A stretch of DNA of 64,000 bases, from assembly GCF_001426085.1 (NCBI RefSeq), contig NZ_LMRR01000045.1, positions 108,737 through 172,736 of the forward strand, in the 5' to 3' direction. The stretch's first letter is position 1. Every line of letters begins with the position of its first letter. The position numbers and the translations under genes are program-made. Positions 46,867 through 55,651 of the stretch are shown here, piece after piece. The stretch comes from Rhodococcus sp. Leaf278 (GTDB lineage Bacteria > Actinomycetota > Actinomycetes > Mycobacteriales > Mycobacteriaceae). The notes under the pieces are model-generated. The model saw only the letters and a program-made list of their open reading frames with translations, searched no databases and was not told the origin of the DNA.

Positions 46867-46884
46867 TCACCAATTCGTACATTA
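46867..46884. promoter_or_regulatory. Candidate operator of the catabolic TetR regulator (site 2, qsuD/tetR promoter)
   Basis: On the minus strand TAATGTACGAATTGGTGA, 19 bases before the dehydrogenase start and 75 bases before the divergent TetR start. It shares TAATGTACnAAnTGGTnA with site 1. The position overlaps where RNA polymerase would bind, as expected for repression. GAGGAG at about 46890-46895 is the ribosome-binding site of the next gene. Confidence 0.55.
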
Positions 46885-46902
46885 AGGCTCGAGGAGATCG
46901 AC

Positions 46903-47796
46903 ATGCCGGAATCCCTGCTCTGCGGGCTGATCGGAACGGGTATAGGCAAGTCGCTCACGCCTGCGATGCACGAGAAGGAGGGGATGGAGCAGGGGTTGAC
47001 CTACCAGTACCGCATCATCGACCTCGATCGCCGCGGGTTGACCGTCGACGATCTGCCTCGTCTGGTGGAGACCGCGGCCGACCTCGGGTTTCGCGGATTG
47101 AACATCACCCACCCGTGCAAGCAACGCGTCCTCGGCTGCCTCGACGAGCTCTCCGAAGACGCTGCTCGGCTGGGAGCTGTCAATACCGTGGTGTTCGCGG
47201 ACGGCCGAGCCATCGGCCACAACACCGACTGGTCCGGATTCGATCGCAACTTCGGCCGCGGCTTGCCGGGTGCCGACCTGGCCGACGTGGTCCAACTCGG
47301 TGCCGGGGGAGCTGGTGCGGCCGTTGCATATGCGATGGCGCGCCGTGGAGCAGCCAGGCTCACCCTGGTCGACGCCGAACCTGTTCGAGCACAACAGCTC
47401 CGGGATTCTCTTTCGATTCTTTTTCCCTCTGTCGAGATGTTCGCGTCCGGCCTCGACAGCCTCGGCCGCGTCCTCGACACCGCGACCGGCCTGGTGCACG
47501 CCACTCCGATCGGCATGGTGGAACATCCGGGATCGGCCGTGCCCGAGCACTTCCTGCACCCGCGCATGTGGGTGGCCGAAGTTGTCTACCGACCGGCCGA
47601 GACCGAACTGCTGTCGACTGCAGCCGGCGTGGGCTGTCGCACGCTCAGCGGCACCGGCATGGCAGTCTTTCAGGCCGCCGATGCCTTCGAGATCTTCACC
47701 GGACGAACCGCCGATGCGGACCGGATGATCGCCCACATGCGTTCGTTGATCGAGCACGAGGATCGTGCTGCTGCTACTGCCGGGGCCCTCTCGTGA
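46903..47796 (+). CDS. qsuD: Catabolic shikimate/quinate dehydrogenase
   Basis: A 297-aa AroE-family enzyme. The substrate-binding region GLIGTGIGKSLTPAMHEKEG, catalytic lysine and aspartate in FRGLNITHPCKQRVL and IGHNTDWSGF, and the NAD(P) loop LGAGGAGAAVAYAMARRG are visible. It would oxidise shikimate to 3-dehydroshikimate and perhaps quinate to 3-dehydroquinate. Its place in front of a dehydroshikimate dehydratase with a 4-base GTGA overlap, rather than with biosynthetic aro genes, argues for a degradative role like QsuD of Corynebacterium glutamicum. Cofactor preference (NAD rather than NADP) is inferred. Confidence 0.85.
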   Translation: MPESLLCGLIGTGIGKSLTPAMHEKEGMEQGLTYQYRIIDLDRRGLTVDDLPRLVETAADLGFRGLNITHPCKQRVLGCLDELSEDAARLGAVNTVVFADGRAIGHNTDWSGFDRNFGRGLPGADLADVVQLGAGGAGAAVAYAMARRGAARLTLVDAEPVRAQQLRDSLSILFPSVEMFASGLDSLGRVLDTATGLVHATPIGMVEHPGSAVPEHFLHPRMWVAEVVYRPAETELLSTAAGVGCRTLSGTGMAVFQAADAFEIFTGRTADADRMIAHMRSLIEHEDRAAATAGALS

Positions 47797-49685
47797 ACGC
47801 GATCGCCACATCGGTGGCCACGGTCTCGCTCAGCGGATCCCTGGACGAGAAGATGCGTGCCATCGCCGAGGCCGGGTTCGACGGCTTCGAGGTGTTCGAG
47901 CCGGATCTCATCAGCTCACCCGACCTCCCCGCGGACATCGCGAAGAAGGCCGCCGATCTGGGGCTGACACTCGATCTCTATCAACCGTTTCGAGACGCCG
48001 ACTCGGCGGACCCGGATCAGTTCGTCCGCAACCTCGTTCGCATCGAGCGCAAGTTCGACGTGATGGAACAGCTGGGATGCGATCTACTCCTGGTGTGCTC
48101 CTCGCCGCTGGCCGGAGCGGTGCGCGAGGACGGCGTTCTGATCGAACAGATGGCGATTCTGGCCGAGCGTGCGCACCGACGTGGAATGCGATTGGCGTAC
48201 GAGGCGCTCGCGTGGGGCACCCACGTCGATACTTACGGTCATGCCTGGGACATCGTTCGACAGGTCGACCATCCGGCACTGGGCACCTGCCTGGATAGCT
48301 TCCACATCCTCTCCCGCGGTGACGATCCCGCGGGAATTCGCGACATACCGGGCGAGAAGATCTTCTTCCTCCAACTGGCCGACGCGCCTCACCTGGTGAT
48401 GGACGTATTGCAGTGGAGCCGTCACCATCGCTGTTTCCCCGGGCAGGGCAACTTCGATCTTGCTCGCTTCGGTGCGGACGTGGTCGCCTCCGGATACACC
48501 GGACCGTGGTCGCTCGAGATCTTCAACGACGTCTTTCGTCACTCCGATACCGGGAGAACGGCATCCGACGCCCATCGCTCCCTGCTCTACCTGCAGGAGC
48601 AAGTACGCGGCATCGAAACACCCTCTGTAGAAACGGATCTCTTTTCGCCTCCGCCGCCCGGTCCGATCGAGAACGTCGTATCCCTCCGCATAGCGGCGGG
48701 GCCGGCGAAGGCAGCGCAGCTGGGTACCGTCCTGCGCCAGTTGGGTTTCGACCTGACCGCCGCACACAGCGAACACGGACTGTCGCTGTTCACCCAGGGC
48801 CCACTTGCGGTGGCGGTCGACACCACTGTGGACACGCTGTGGACTGCGCCCGGCGTCCCGGCCCACCTGCCCGCGCTGGCTCAGATCGGCGTTCGTAGTG
48901 AGCGGCCCGATCTGTGGCTCACTCGGGCCCGCGCCCTCGGCGTCACCGCATCCACCGTCACCATGCCCGGTGTTGCCGACGCGACCGACGCGGTGGTGCG
49001 CCTGGCCGTGACAGGGGCGACGTCACTCGACCTGCGCAACCGAGGCAGTGCGGGTGCCTGGCAGTCCGCGTTCGATCTGGTCCCCAGAACGGAGTCGAGG
49101 CTGAACACCGCAGTGGTGTCGGGAGTGGACCACATCGCGCTCGCCGTACCGGCCGAGAGTTGGGACGGGGTGATGCTGCTGCTGCGCTCGGTCTTCGGCA
49201 TGGTTCCTCGCGACGGACAGGACGTCGTCGACGCGATCGGCCTGGTGCGTAGCCAGGCCCTTACCCTGGCTACCGACGGCGGCACGATTCGTCTCTCACT
49301 CAACATGGTTCCCGGCCGCCCGTCCGACGCGGATCCACTGCCGGCCGCCCGCCGCGGTGGCGTCGGACATGTGGCGTTCGGGTGCGAGGACATCTATGCC
49401 GCCGCGACGGCGATGACCGAACGGGGCCTGACGCCCCTGCGCATCTCTCCGAACTACTATCGCGATCTCGACGCGCGATTCGGCCTCGACTCCGCTGTGC
49501 TCGACGCGATGCAGCGCCTGGGAATCCTGTACGACGCAGACGCCGCAGGCGGTGAGTTCTTCCACTTCTTCACCGAAACCGTGGGTGACGACCTGTTCTT
49601 CGAGGTGGTTCAGCGCGTGGGCGGCTACGAGGGCTACGGGGAGACCAATTCGGCTGTGCGACTGGCGGCGCAACTGCAGAACTGA
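47793..49685 (+). CDS. qsuB: 3-dehydroshikimate dehydratase fused to an HPPD-like domain
   Basis: A 630-aa two-domain protein. The N-terminal ~290 residues are a sugar-phosphate isomerase-like TIM barrel (GFDGFEVFEPDLISS; LLLVCSSPLAGAVRED; YEALAWGTHVDTYGHAWDIV; CLDSFHILSRGDDP; LEIFNDVFRH) that dehydrates dehydroshikimate to protocatechuate with a divalent metal. The C-terminal half is a vicinal-oxygen-chelate, HPPD-like module. Histidines in GVDHIALAVP (~447) and GGVGHVAFG (~526) and glutamate in DLFFEVVQR (~603) keep the HPPD metal-triad spacing. The same fusion is known in QsuB and Pseudomonas QuiC1. It links shikimate oxidation to the pca genes. Confidence 0.9.
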   Translation: MNAIATSVATVSLSGSLDEKMRAIAEAGFDGFEVFEPDLISSPDLPADIAKKAADLGLTLDLYQPFRDADSADPDQFVRNLVRIERKFDVMEQLGCDLLLVCSSPLAGAVREDGVLIEQMAILAERAHRRGMRLAYEALAWGTHVDTYGHAWDIVRQVDHPALGTCLDSFHILSRGDDPAGIRDIPGEKIFFLQLADAPHLVMDVLQWSRHHRCFPGQGNFDLARFGADVVASGYTGPWSLEIFNDVFRHSDTGRTASDAHRSLLYLQEQVRGIETPSVETDLFSPPPPGPIENVVSLRIAAGPAKAAQLGTVLRQLGFDLTAAHSEHGLSLFTQGPLAVAVDTTVDTLWTAPGVPAHLPALAQIGVRSERPDLWLTRARALGVTASTVTMPGVADATDAVVRLAVTGATSLDLRNRGSAGAWQSAFDLVPRTESRLNTAVVSGVDHIALAVPAESWDGVMLLLRSVFGMVPRDGQDVVDAIGLVRSQALTLATDGGTIRLSLNMVPGRPSDADPLPAARRGGVGHVAFGCEDIYAAATAMTERGLTPLRISPNYYRDLDARFGLDSAVLDAMQRLGILYDADAAGGEFFHFFTETVGDDLFFEVVQRVGGYEGYGETNSAVRLAAQLQN

Positions 49686-49692
49686 CAGCTGG

Positions 49693-50904
49693 TCAGCCGA
49701 TTCGCTCGAACACAGCAGCCAATCCCTGGCCGCCACCGATGCACATCGTCTCGAGTCCGTACCGAACCTCCCGGCGGTCCATCTCACGAAGCAAAGTGGC
49801 AAGAATTCGGGCACCGGTGGCGCCGACCGGGTGGCCGAGCGAAATGCCGGAACCGTGCGGGTTCAGCCGCGCGTCGTCGGGTTCGATTCCCCACGACCGG
49901 GTGACGGCGAGGGTCTGGGCCGCGAAAGCCTCGTTGAGCTCGATGATTCCCATGTCGGCGAGGGTCAGCCCGAGGCGTCCGAGCGCTTTCGCGCCGGCGG
50001 GTACCGGCCCGATGCCCATGGTTCGCGGAGCGACTCCGGCGACACCCCATCCTGCCAGTCGGGCCAGCGGTCGAAGGCCCAGTGAAGCAGCCTTTTCCGG
50101 AGTGGTGACAATCGCGAGCGCGGCACCGTCGTTCTGTCCGCTGGCGTTTCCGGCCGTGACTGTCGACTGAGGATCGATCGACGCGCGTATCGCCTTCAGC
50201 TTCGCCAGTGACTCCACGGTGGTGTCGGCACGGGGATGTTCGTCGGTGGTGACGAGCAGCGGGTCCGACTTACGCTGAGGCACCGATACTCCGACGATCT
50301 CCTCGGCGAACACGCCGTTCTTCTGAGCAGCGACCGCGCGTTGGTGGGACTGGACCGCCAGCGCGTCCTGATCAGCACGGCTGATCGAGAACTCGGCGCG
50401 AAGATTCTCAGCTGTTTCGATCATGCCGCCGGGCACGGGAAAGTTCTTGCCGCCTGCGGTCACTCGTGCCCTCGCGAGTCGGTCGGCCAGGGCCACCGAT
50501 TCCGCCTTGACGCCCCACCGCATACCGGTGGCGTAGAACTCGGTCTGGCTCATGCTCTCGACACCGCCGGCCAGCACCAGATCGTTGCCCCCGGACTGCA
50601 CCTGCATGCAGGCTTGCAATATCGCTTGCAGGCCGGAGCCGCAACGGCGGTCGATCTGCATCCCGGGGACGTCGATCCCGAGGTTGGCATCGAGCGCGGC
50701 GACGCGTCCGATCGCCGGTGCATCACCGTTGGGGGACGCCTGACCCAGGATGACGTCGTCGATGTCGGCACCGGAAATGCCCGTACGGGCAACGAGTTCG
50801 GCGATGACGGTGCCGGCGAGAGCCTGGGCGGAGATGTCGCGGAACTGACCGCCGAAGCGGCCGACCGGTGTTCGCAGGGGTTCGCAGATCACGGCGTCAG
50901 GCAT
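49693..50904 (-). CDS. pcaF: Beta-ketoadipyl-CoA thiolase
   Basis: A 403-aa thiolase cleaving 3-oxoadipyl-CoA into succinyl-CoA and acetyl-CoA, the last step of the pathway. Nucleophilic cysteine in DRRCGSGLQAILQA, histidine in NPHGSGISLGHPVGATG, second cysteine in TMCIGGGQGLAAVFE. The AEFSISRADQDALAVQSHQR segment is typical of degradative thiolases. The ATG start overlaps the end of the IclR gene by 8 bases; it is the last gene of the pcaHGB-(C/D)-R-F run. An acetyl-CoA acetyltransferase is the only family alternative and is unlikely given the context. Confidence 0.9.
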   Translation of the reverse strand: MPDAVICEPLRTPVGRFGGQFRDISAQALAGTVIAELVARTGISGADIDDVILGQASPNGDAPAIGRVAALDANLGIDVPGMQIDRRCGSGLQAILQACMQVQSGGNDLVLAGGVESMSQTEFYATGMRWGVKAESVALADRLARARVTAGGKNFPVPGGMIETAENLRAEFSISRADQDALAVQSHQRAVAAQKNGVFAEEIVGVSVPQRKSDPLLVTTDEHPRADTTVESLAKLKAIRASIDPQSTVTAGNASGQNDGAALAIVTTPEKAASLGLRPLARLAGWGVAGVAPRTMGIGPVPAGAKALGRLGLTLADMGIIELNEAFAAQTLAVTRSWGIEPDDARLNPHGSGISLGHPVGATGARILATLLREMDRREVRYGLETMCIGGGQGLAAVFERIG

Positions 50905-51718
50905 GGGTGTTTCCTCGCATGTCGTTGGGTCCGGTAGTCACTCGGAGCATGTCGGTCTCGATGGCACGGGTGGCGTCGAGCAAGGCCGGGAGTAGTTCGG
51001 CGCGCACTGCATCCGCCGAATGACGCGCGGCTTGAGTCGAGACGTTCGCCGCGGCGACGACTGCCCCGTTACCGTCGTGGATGGGTGCGGCGATCGATCG
51101 CAGTCCTTCTTCGAGTTCCTGGTCCACCAGACAGAAGCCCTCGGCCCGCACTCGTTCGAGTTCGCGTGCCAGTGTGTCGGACGAGATGATCGTCTTGCCG
51201 GTGAGCGGGGTCAGTCGAACTCGATCGAGATAGGCAGTGAGCTCGTCGGCCGGAAGGCCCGCGAGCAGTACCCGGCCCATCGAGGTGGCGAACGCGGGGA
51301 AACGCGTTCCGATGTTGATTCCGACAGTCATGATGCGGCTCACCGGTACTCGGGCGACGTATACGACATCGTCACCGTCGAGAATGGACACCGAGGACGA
51401 TTCTCGTACCCGTTCTGCGAGAGCCTCCAGATGGGGTCCCGAGACTTCCGGCAGGGACAGGCTGGACAGATAGCTGTACCCGAGTTCGAGCACCCGCGGA
51501 GTGAGCCAGAACATCGAACCATCGGTACGGACGTATCCGAGCTCGACGAGCGTGAGCAGAAACCGTCGGGCCGTGGCTCGGGTGAGTTCGGTTGCCCGAG
51601 CGACGTCGGAGAGCGTTCGACGCGGATGCTCGCCGTCGAAGGCTCGAATCACCGCAAGACCACGTCCGAGTGATTGAACGTAGTCCGAGGACGGCGCCGG
51701 CGATTCCGGCGAGTTCAC
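50897..51718 (-). CDS. pcaR: IclR-family regulator of the protocatechuate genes
   Basis: A 273-aa IclR protein. The winged helix is in residues ~12-75 (YVQSLGRGLAVIRAFDGEHP; LSDVARATELTRATARRFLL). The C-terminal effector domain has RIMTVGINIGTRFPAFATSM, LERVRAEGFCLVDQELEEGL and SIAAPIHDGNGAVVAAANVS. PcaR/PcaU/CatR activators of beta-ketoadipate genes are of this type and respond to protocatechuate or beta-ketoadipate. The gene is embedded in the pca operon with 4- and 8-base overlaps on both sides, so it is made with the enzymes. A repeat pair in the pcaHG/pcaIJ divergent promoter is a candidate site. Confidence 0.88.
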   Translation of the reverse strand: MNSPESPAPSSDYVQSLGRGLAVIRAFDGEHPRRTLSDVARATELTRATARRFLLTLVELGYVRTDGSMFWLTPRVLELGYSYLSSLSLPEVSGPHLEALAERVRESSSVSILDGDDVVYVARVPVSRIMTVGINIGTRFPAFATSMGRVLLAGLPADELTAYLDRVRLTPLTGKTIISSDTLARELERVRAEGFCLVDQELEEGLRSIAAPIHDGNGAVVAAANVSTQAARHSADAVRAELLPALLDATRAIETDMLRVTTGPNDMRGNTHA

Positions 51719-52884
51719 GAGGTACTCGATTCGGTCTCGGCGATGGCCGCGTTCGCGAGACCGAATGCGCTGTTGCTGTTCGGAACTCCCGCGTACACCG
51801 CGGTGTGCAGGAACACCTCGCCCAGTTCGTCGGGTGCCAGCCCTGCGCGCAGCGCCGCGCGAATGTGCATGTCGAGCTCGTGCTGGTTGCCTACGGCCGT
51901 CAGAATCGCCAGGGTCAGCAGTCTGCGGGTGTGGTGGTCGAGTCCGGGACGATTCCAGATGTCACCCCATGCGGTGCGGGTGATGAAATCCTGGAACGGC
52001 GCGGTGAATTCGGTTCGCGCGGAGATGCTTCGGTCGACGTGAGCGTCGCCGAGGACACTGCGCCGCACCGCCATGCCGGTCTCGTGGGCCGCGGCTCGGC
52101 CGGCAGCGTACGGAGCCGATCCGATGTGTGCGGCAATCGCTGTGGTGACGGGTCCGGCCTGCTCGACGTTGGCCAGGTGTGCGGCTGGGTCGAGCACTCG
52201 GAACGTCGAATCGGCGACGCCGTCGGCGATGATCTTCAGATCCTCCGGCGTGGTCGAGGGGTCCTGACGGCCTGCGATCACGAGGGTCGGGGCGCTGATT
52301 CGACCGAGGTCGGCGCGAGAGTCCCAGTCGGACAACGCCTCACAGCATGCTGCGTAGCCCTCGTCGGACGTCTCGACGATCATCTGCCGATGCCGGTCGA
52401 CGAGATCGGTGTCGCGAGCGGCGAGTTCGGGGGTGAACCACCGGTCGAGAACGGCGTCGGCCAACGAGGCGGTTCCGGCCGCGCGGACCGAGGCCGCGCG
52501 ATCGAGCCACTGCGCGGCCTCGCCGAACTTGGCCGAGGTACACAGCAGGGTCAGAGTGCGCACTCGCTCGGGTCGGTGGATGGCGATCCACTGCGAGACG
52601 GCACCTCCGAGCGAGAGACCTACCAGGTGAACGCGTTTCAGGTTCGATGAATCGAGGAGAGCCAGCACGTCTTCGGCCAGATCCGCGACGGAATACGGGC
52701 CGGACGGCACCGGTGACGCCCCGTGGCCACGGAGATCGACGGCGAGTACCCGGAGAAAGGCGGAGAGCGGGCCGACTTGCGGATTCCACATCGATCGATC
52801 GGAGCCGAGGGAACCGATCAGCACGACGGTCTCGGCTTCGGCGCTCGGTCCGTCGACGAGTTGGTGTGCCAGTGCGACGGTCAT
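51715..52884 (-). CDS. pcaL: Fused 3-oxoadipate enol-lactonase and 4-carboxymuconolactone decarboxylase
   Basis: A 389-aa fusion. Residues ~1-255 are an alpha/beta hydrolase (LIGSLGSDRSMWNPQVGPLS; nucleophile VHLVGLSLGGAVSQWIA; AAHLANVEQ for the histidine), the PcaD enol-lactonase. Residues ~260-389 are a carboxymuconolactone decarboxylase (DFITRTAWGDIWNRPGLDHH; TRRLLTLAILTAVGNQHELD; MHIRAALRAGLAPDELGEVF; HTAVYAGVPNSNSAFGLA). The PcaL fusion is common in Rhodococcus and Streptomyces. The ATG at 52884 overlaps the pcaB stop as ATGA. It converts carboxymuconolactone to 3-oxoadipate in two steps. Confidence 0.92.
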   Translation of the reverse strand: MTVALAHQLVDGPSAEAETVVLIGSLGSDRSMWNPQVGPLSAFLRVLAVDLRGHGASPVPSGPYSVADLAEDVLALLDSSNLKRVHLVGLSLGGAVSQWIAIHRPERVRTLTLLCTSAKFGEAAQWLDRAASVRAAGTASLADAVLDRWFTPELAARDTDLVDRHRQMIVETSDEGYAACCEALSDWDSRADLGRISAPTLVIAGRQDPSTTPEDLKIIADGVADSTFRVLDPAAHLANVEQAGPVTTAIAAHIGSAPYAAGRAAAHETGMAVRRSVLGDAHVDRSISARTEFTAPFQDFITRTAWGDIWNRPGLDHHTRRLLTLAILTAVGNQHELDMHIRAALRAGLAPDELGEVFLHTAVYAGVPNSNSAFGLANAAIAETESSTS

Positions 52885-54230
52885 CGTGAGTCCTTCGATT
52901 CTGAGGTGCTGTCGGTGTCGAGGGTGAGCTCGGCCAGGATGGTGTCGACCAGATCGGACGCGTGGCCGAGATACGCGGCTGGGTCGAGCAACTCGCGCAC
53001 CGTCGACGGTGTGAGAAATTCGGTGATGGCCGGATCGGTGTCCAACGGTGCTCCGGCAGCGCATCGAGCGGTCACGATGTCCCGGGCATCGTTCGTATGG
53101 TGCGCCAGGGCTGCTGTGACCCGTTCGGCGAGGAGGGCTCCGCCCGTCGCATCGAGGTTACGACCCATCATCTCGGGATGGGTGTGTAGTCCGCCGAGAC
53201 TGGTGGCGATCCGATGTGCTGCGCCGCCGGTGAGACGCAGCAGGTCCGTGATCGTCTCCCACTCGGCGTGCCAGGCTCCCGCGGCGCGCTGGTATTCGTG
53301 ATCCATGTTCGAGAGCACGGTGGACACCGCACCCGGTACCCGACGGGCTGCGGCGCGAGCAGTGATGGCAGCAACAGGATTTCGTTTGTGCGGCATCGCC
53401 GAGGATCCTCCCGGCGCGTCCTCGGATACCTCGCCGAGCTCGGTGGCCGACATCGACACGATGTCCCCGGCGATCTTCCCGATCGCCCCGGCGGCCGTGC
53501 CCAAAGCGCAGGCCAGATCCGCGATTGCCGTGCGTTCGGTGTGCCAGGGCGCGACCTGCGGAGCCAGTGACAGTTCGGCGGCCAGCGCGGCCGCGATGGC
53601 CGGGCCGTACGGATGCACGGCCGCGAGAGTGCCTGCGGCTCCTCCGTATTGAACCGAACAGGCCTGCCGAACGGCCGTCAGGCGGGTGCGCGCACGATGC
53701 AGTCCCGCCGTCCAGTTCGCGGCGACGAGGCCGAAGGTGGTGGGCAGGGCCTGCTGCCCGAGTGTGCGCGCTGCCATGGGTGTGGTGCGATGGTTCAGTG
53801 CGAGATCGCGTGCGGCGCGGCACGCGTCGTCGAGCGAGGCATCGATGGCGGCGAGCGCAGTGCGCGAGATCAACATCAGTGCCGTGTCCATGATGTCCTG
53901 GCTGGTGGCACCGGTATGCACTGCACTCCCGGGAACTGCGGACGGCGACACCGCGGTCCGCAGCAGTGTCACCAGCGAAATGACGGGGTTTCCGCCGGCG
54001 GCCGCGTCGGCTCCGAGTCGAGCGATGTCCAGGGTCGTCCCGAGTTCCGCGGCGGCTGTGGTGACGATGTCCGCGTGTTCGGCGTTCACCAGCCCGACCG
54101 AGGCCGCGGCGCGTGAGAGCGCAGCTTCGACATCGAGCATCGCTGTCACCCAGGCGCGGTCGCCGACGAGCGGCGCGATGACGTCGCTGCCGAACGTCGG
54201 GTCGAACAGGGCACCTCGCTCGGATGTCAT
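52881..54230 (-). CDS. pcaB: 3-carboxy-cis,cis-muconate cycloisomerase
   Basis: A 449-aa member of the fumarase/aspartase superfamily. Opening LFDPTFGSDVIAPLVGDRAW, TGATSQDIMDTALMLISRTA, and the signature loop PGGSSAMPHKRNPVAAITAR with the catalytic serine. It cyclises 3-carboxymuconate to 4-carboxymuconolactone. The ATG at 54230 is chosen because GAAGGAGGA ends 4 bases before it; a GTG at 54257 would overlap pcaG and lacks such a site. It is the third gene of the run. Confidence 0.92.
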   Translation of the reverse strand: MTSERGALFDPTFGSDVIAPLVGDRAWVTAMLDVEAALSRAAASVGLVNAEHADIVTTAAAELGTTLDIARLGADAAAGGNPVISLVTLLRTAVSPSAVPGSAVHTGATSQDIMDTALMLISRTALAAIDASLDDACRAARDLALNHRTTPMAARTLGQQALPTTFGLVAANWTAGLHRARTRLTAVRQACSVQYGGAAGTLAAVHPYGPAIAAALAAELSLAPQVAPWHTERTAIADLACALGTAAGAIGKIAGDIVSMSATELGEVSEDAPGGSSAMPHKRNPVAAITARAAARRVPGAVSTVLSNMDHEYQRAAGAWHAEWETITDLLRLTGGAAHRIATSLGGLHTHPEMMGRNLDATGGALLAERVTAALAHHTNDARDIVTARCAAGAPLDTDPAITEFLTPSTVRELLDPAAYLGHASDLVDTILAELTLDTDSTSESKDSR

Positions 54231-54253
54231 TGTCCTCCTTCGTGAATCGATTG

Positions 54254-54892
54254 TCACAGCTCGAAGAACGGGGTCTCGTCGCCGTCCGGGTCGGTGTTCT
54301 GCAGCACGATATCGAGGTGATAGCCGCCGTCGACCGACCGTGCAACGAGTCTGGCACGCTTGTGCTCTGGCAAGGCGGACAACACCGGATCGACGGCATT
54401 CGCCTCGGCCTCGTCGGGGAAGTACACCCGCGTCACGACTCGCTTGAGCATCCCGCGGGCGAAGATTCCGACATCGATGTGCGGGGCCTCGACGGCGTTG
54501 TTCTCGGCCGGTAACGGTCCTGGCTTGATCGTCGTGATGGACATCGTCCCGGTCTCGTCGGCGAACGTGCGCCCGAATCCGCGAAAGCCGTCGGTGCGCG
54601 GCGCAACCGCGCCCCGCGGGTCGTCGGGGTGATCGAACCGGCCGTCGGCATCGGCTTGCCAGGTCTCGATCATGGCGTCGGACATCGGGGTTCGCGAGCC
54701 GTCGATCAGAGTGAACGTCACCGTGACAGCTCCGTCCGTACCCGGCGGCACAACGTGTTCACCGTCGGGCCACAGCAGCCCGATGTGGACGTACGGGCCC
54801 ACCGTTTGCGACGGGGTCTGTCCGAAGGACGCGGTGGTGAAATCGGCTCCGGCGACCACGGGATAGCGCGGCGCGAACTCGGGGTCAGTCAT
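54254..54892 (-). CDS. pcaG: Protocatechuate 3,4-dioxygenase alpha subunit
   Basis: A 212-aa intradiol dioxygenase alpha chain: TPSQTVGPYVHIGLLWPDGE near the start, then IETWQADADGRFDHPDDPRG and ITTIKPGPLPAENNAVEAPH. Its metal ligands are degenerate (the tyrosine and histidine positions of the beta chain are not kept), as usual in PcaG. It forms the alpha/beta dimer with PcaH. The ATG start overlaps the end of pcaH by 8 bases, so the two chains are translationally coupled. Confidence 0.92.
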   Translation of the reverse strand: MTDPEFAPRYPVVAGADFTTASFGQTPSQTVGPYVHIGLLWPDGEHVVPPGTDGAVTVTFTLIDGSRTPMSDAMIETWQADADGRFDHPDDPRGAVAPRTDGFRGFGRTFADETGTMSITTIKPGPLPAENNAVEAPHIDVGIFARGMLKRVVTRVYFPDEAEANAVDPVLSALPEHKRARLVARSVDGGYHLDIVLQNTDPDGDETPFFEL

Positions 54893-55601
54893 CGTGGTCG
54901 TCTTCCTCGAAGGGGGTGGCGTCTCGGCCGCGCAACACGATGTCGAACCTGAAGCCGAGGGCCCAGTTCTCCTGCGTTGCTTCGTAGTCGAACGTGCTGA
55001 TCATGCGAGCACGAGCGTCCTCGGGTGCCGCGTTGTAGATCGGGTCCTGGAAGAACATCGGATCGTCCGGGAAGTACATCTGAGTCACCAACCGTTGGGT
55101 GAACGCCTGCCCGAACAACGAGAAGTGGATATGGGCGGGACGCCACGCATTGTGATGATTGCCCCAGGGGTACGCACCCGGCTTGATCGTGGTGAATCGG
55201 TAGCGGCCCTGCTCGTCGGTGAGCACTCGGCCGACTCCGTCGAAATGCGGATCCAGGGGTGCCGGCCAACGGTCACCGGAGTGCCGGTATCGCCCGCCCG
55301 CGTTGGCCTGCCACACCTCGACGAGAGTGTTCGGGATTGCCTTGCCGTCGCTGTCGAGTACCCGGCCGTGCACGATGATGCGCTGACCCTGAGCTTCGCC
55401 GCCGTTCGCCAGAGTCAGATCGGCATCGGCCACGGTGACCCGGCCTTCTCCCAGTACCGGTCCGGTGATCTCGGTGAGTCGCTGGGGGAGCAGCGTCAAG
55501 GGCTGCGCCGGGTGTCGCAGAGCCGTGGTGCGGTACTCGGCGAAGTCTCGCGGGGCGTTGACGCCCGCTTGATCCCGATAGTCGGGCGGGAGATGAAGCA
55601 T
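54885..55601 (-). CDS. pcaH: Protocatechuate 3,4-dioxygenase beta subunit
   Basis: A 238-aa iron-binding subunit of the non-haem Fe(III) dioxygenase that cleaves protocatechuate between C3 and C4. Ligands lie in ANAGGRYRHSGDRWPAPLDP (Tyr), IKPGAYPWGNHHNAWRPAHI (Tyr and His) and AHIHFSLFGQAF (second His). VEVWQANAGGRY is the intradiol signature. The ATG at 55601 is divergent from pcaI with a 108-base spacer. This enzyme starts the pathway that pcaB, pcaL, pcaIJ and pcaF complete. Confidence 0.93.
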   Translation of the reverse strand: MLHLPPDYRDQAGVNAPRDFAEYRTTALRHPAQPLTLLPQRLTEITGPVLGEGRVTVADADLTLANGGEAQGQRIIVHGRVLDSDGKAIPNTLVEVWQANAGGRYRHSGDRWPAPLDPHFDGVGRVLTDEQGRYRFTTIKPGAYPWGNHHNAWRPAHIHFSLFGQAFTQRLVTQMYFPDDPMFFQDPIYNAAPEDARARMISTFDYEATQENWALGFRFDIVLRGRDATPFEEDDHDD

Positions 55602-55651
55602 CGAAGGTTCCTCACGATCGTGGTGATCTACGCAATAGCCACCCTACTGTT

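Noticed and set aside
47115-47792. Upstream extension of the qsuB frame through the dehydrogenase gene
   Set aside because: The leader is Arg/Pro-rich nonsense in another frame of qsuD. The GTG at 47793 overlapping the qsuD stop is the natural start.
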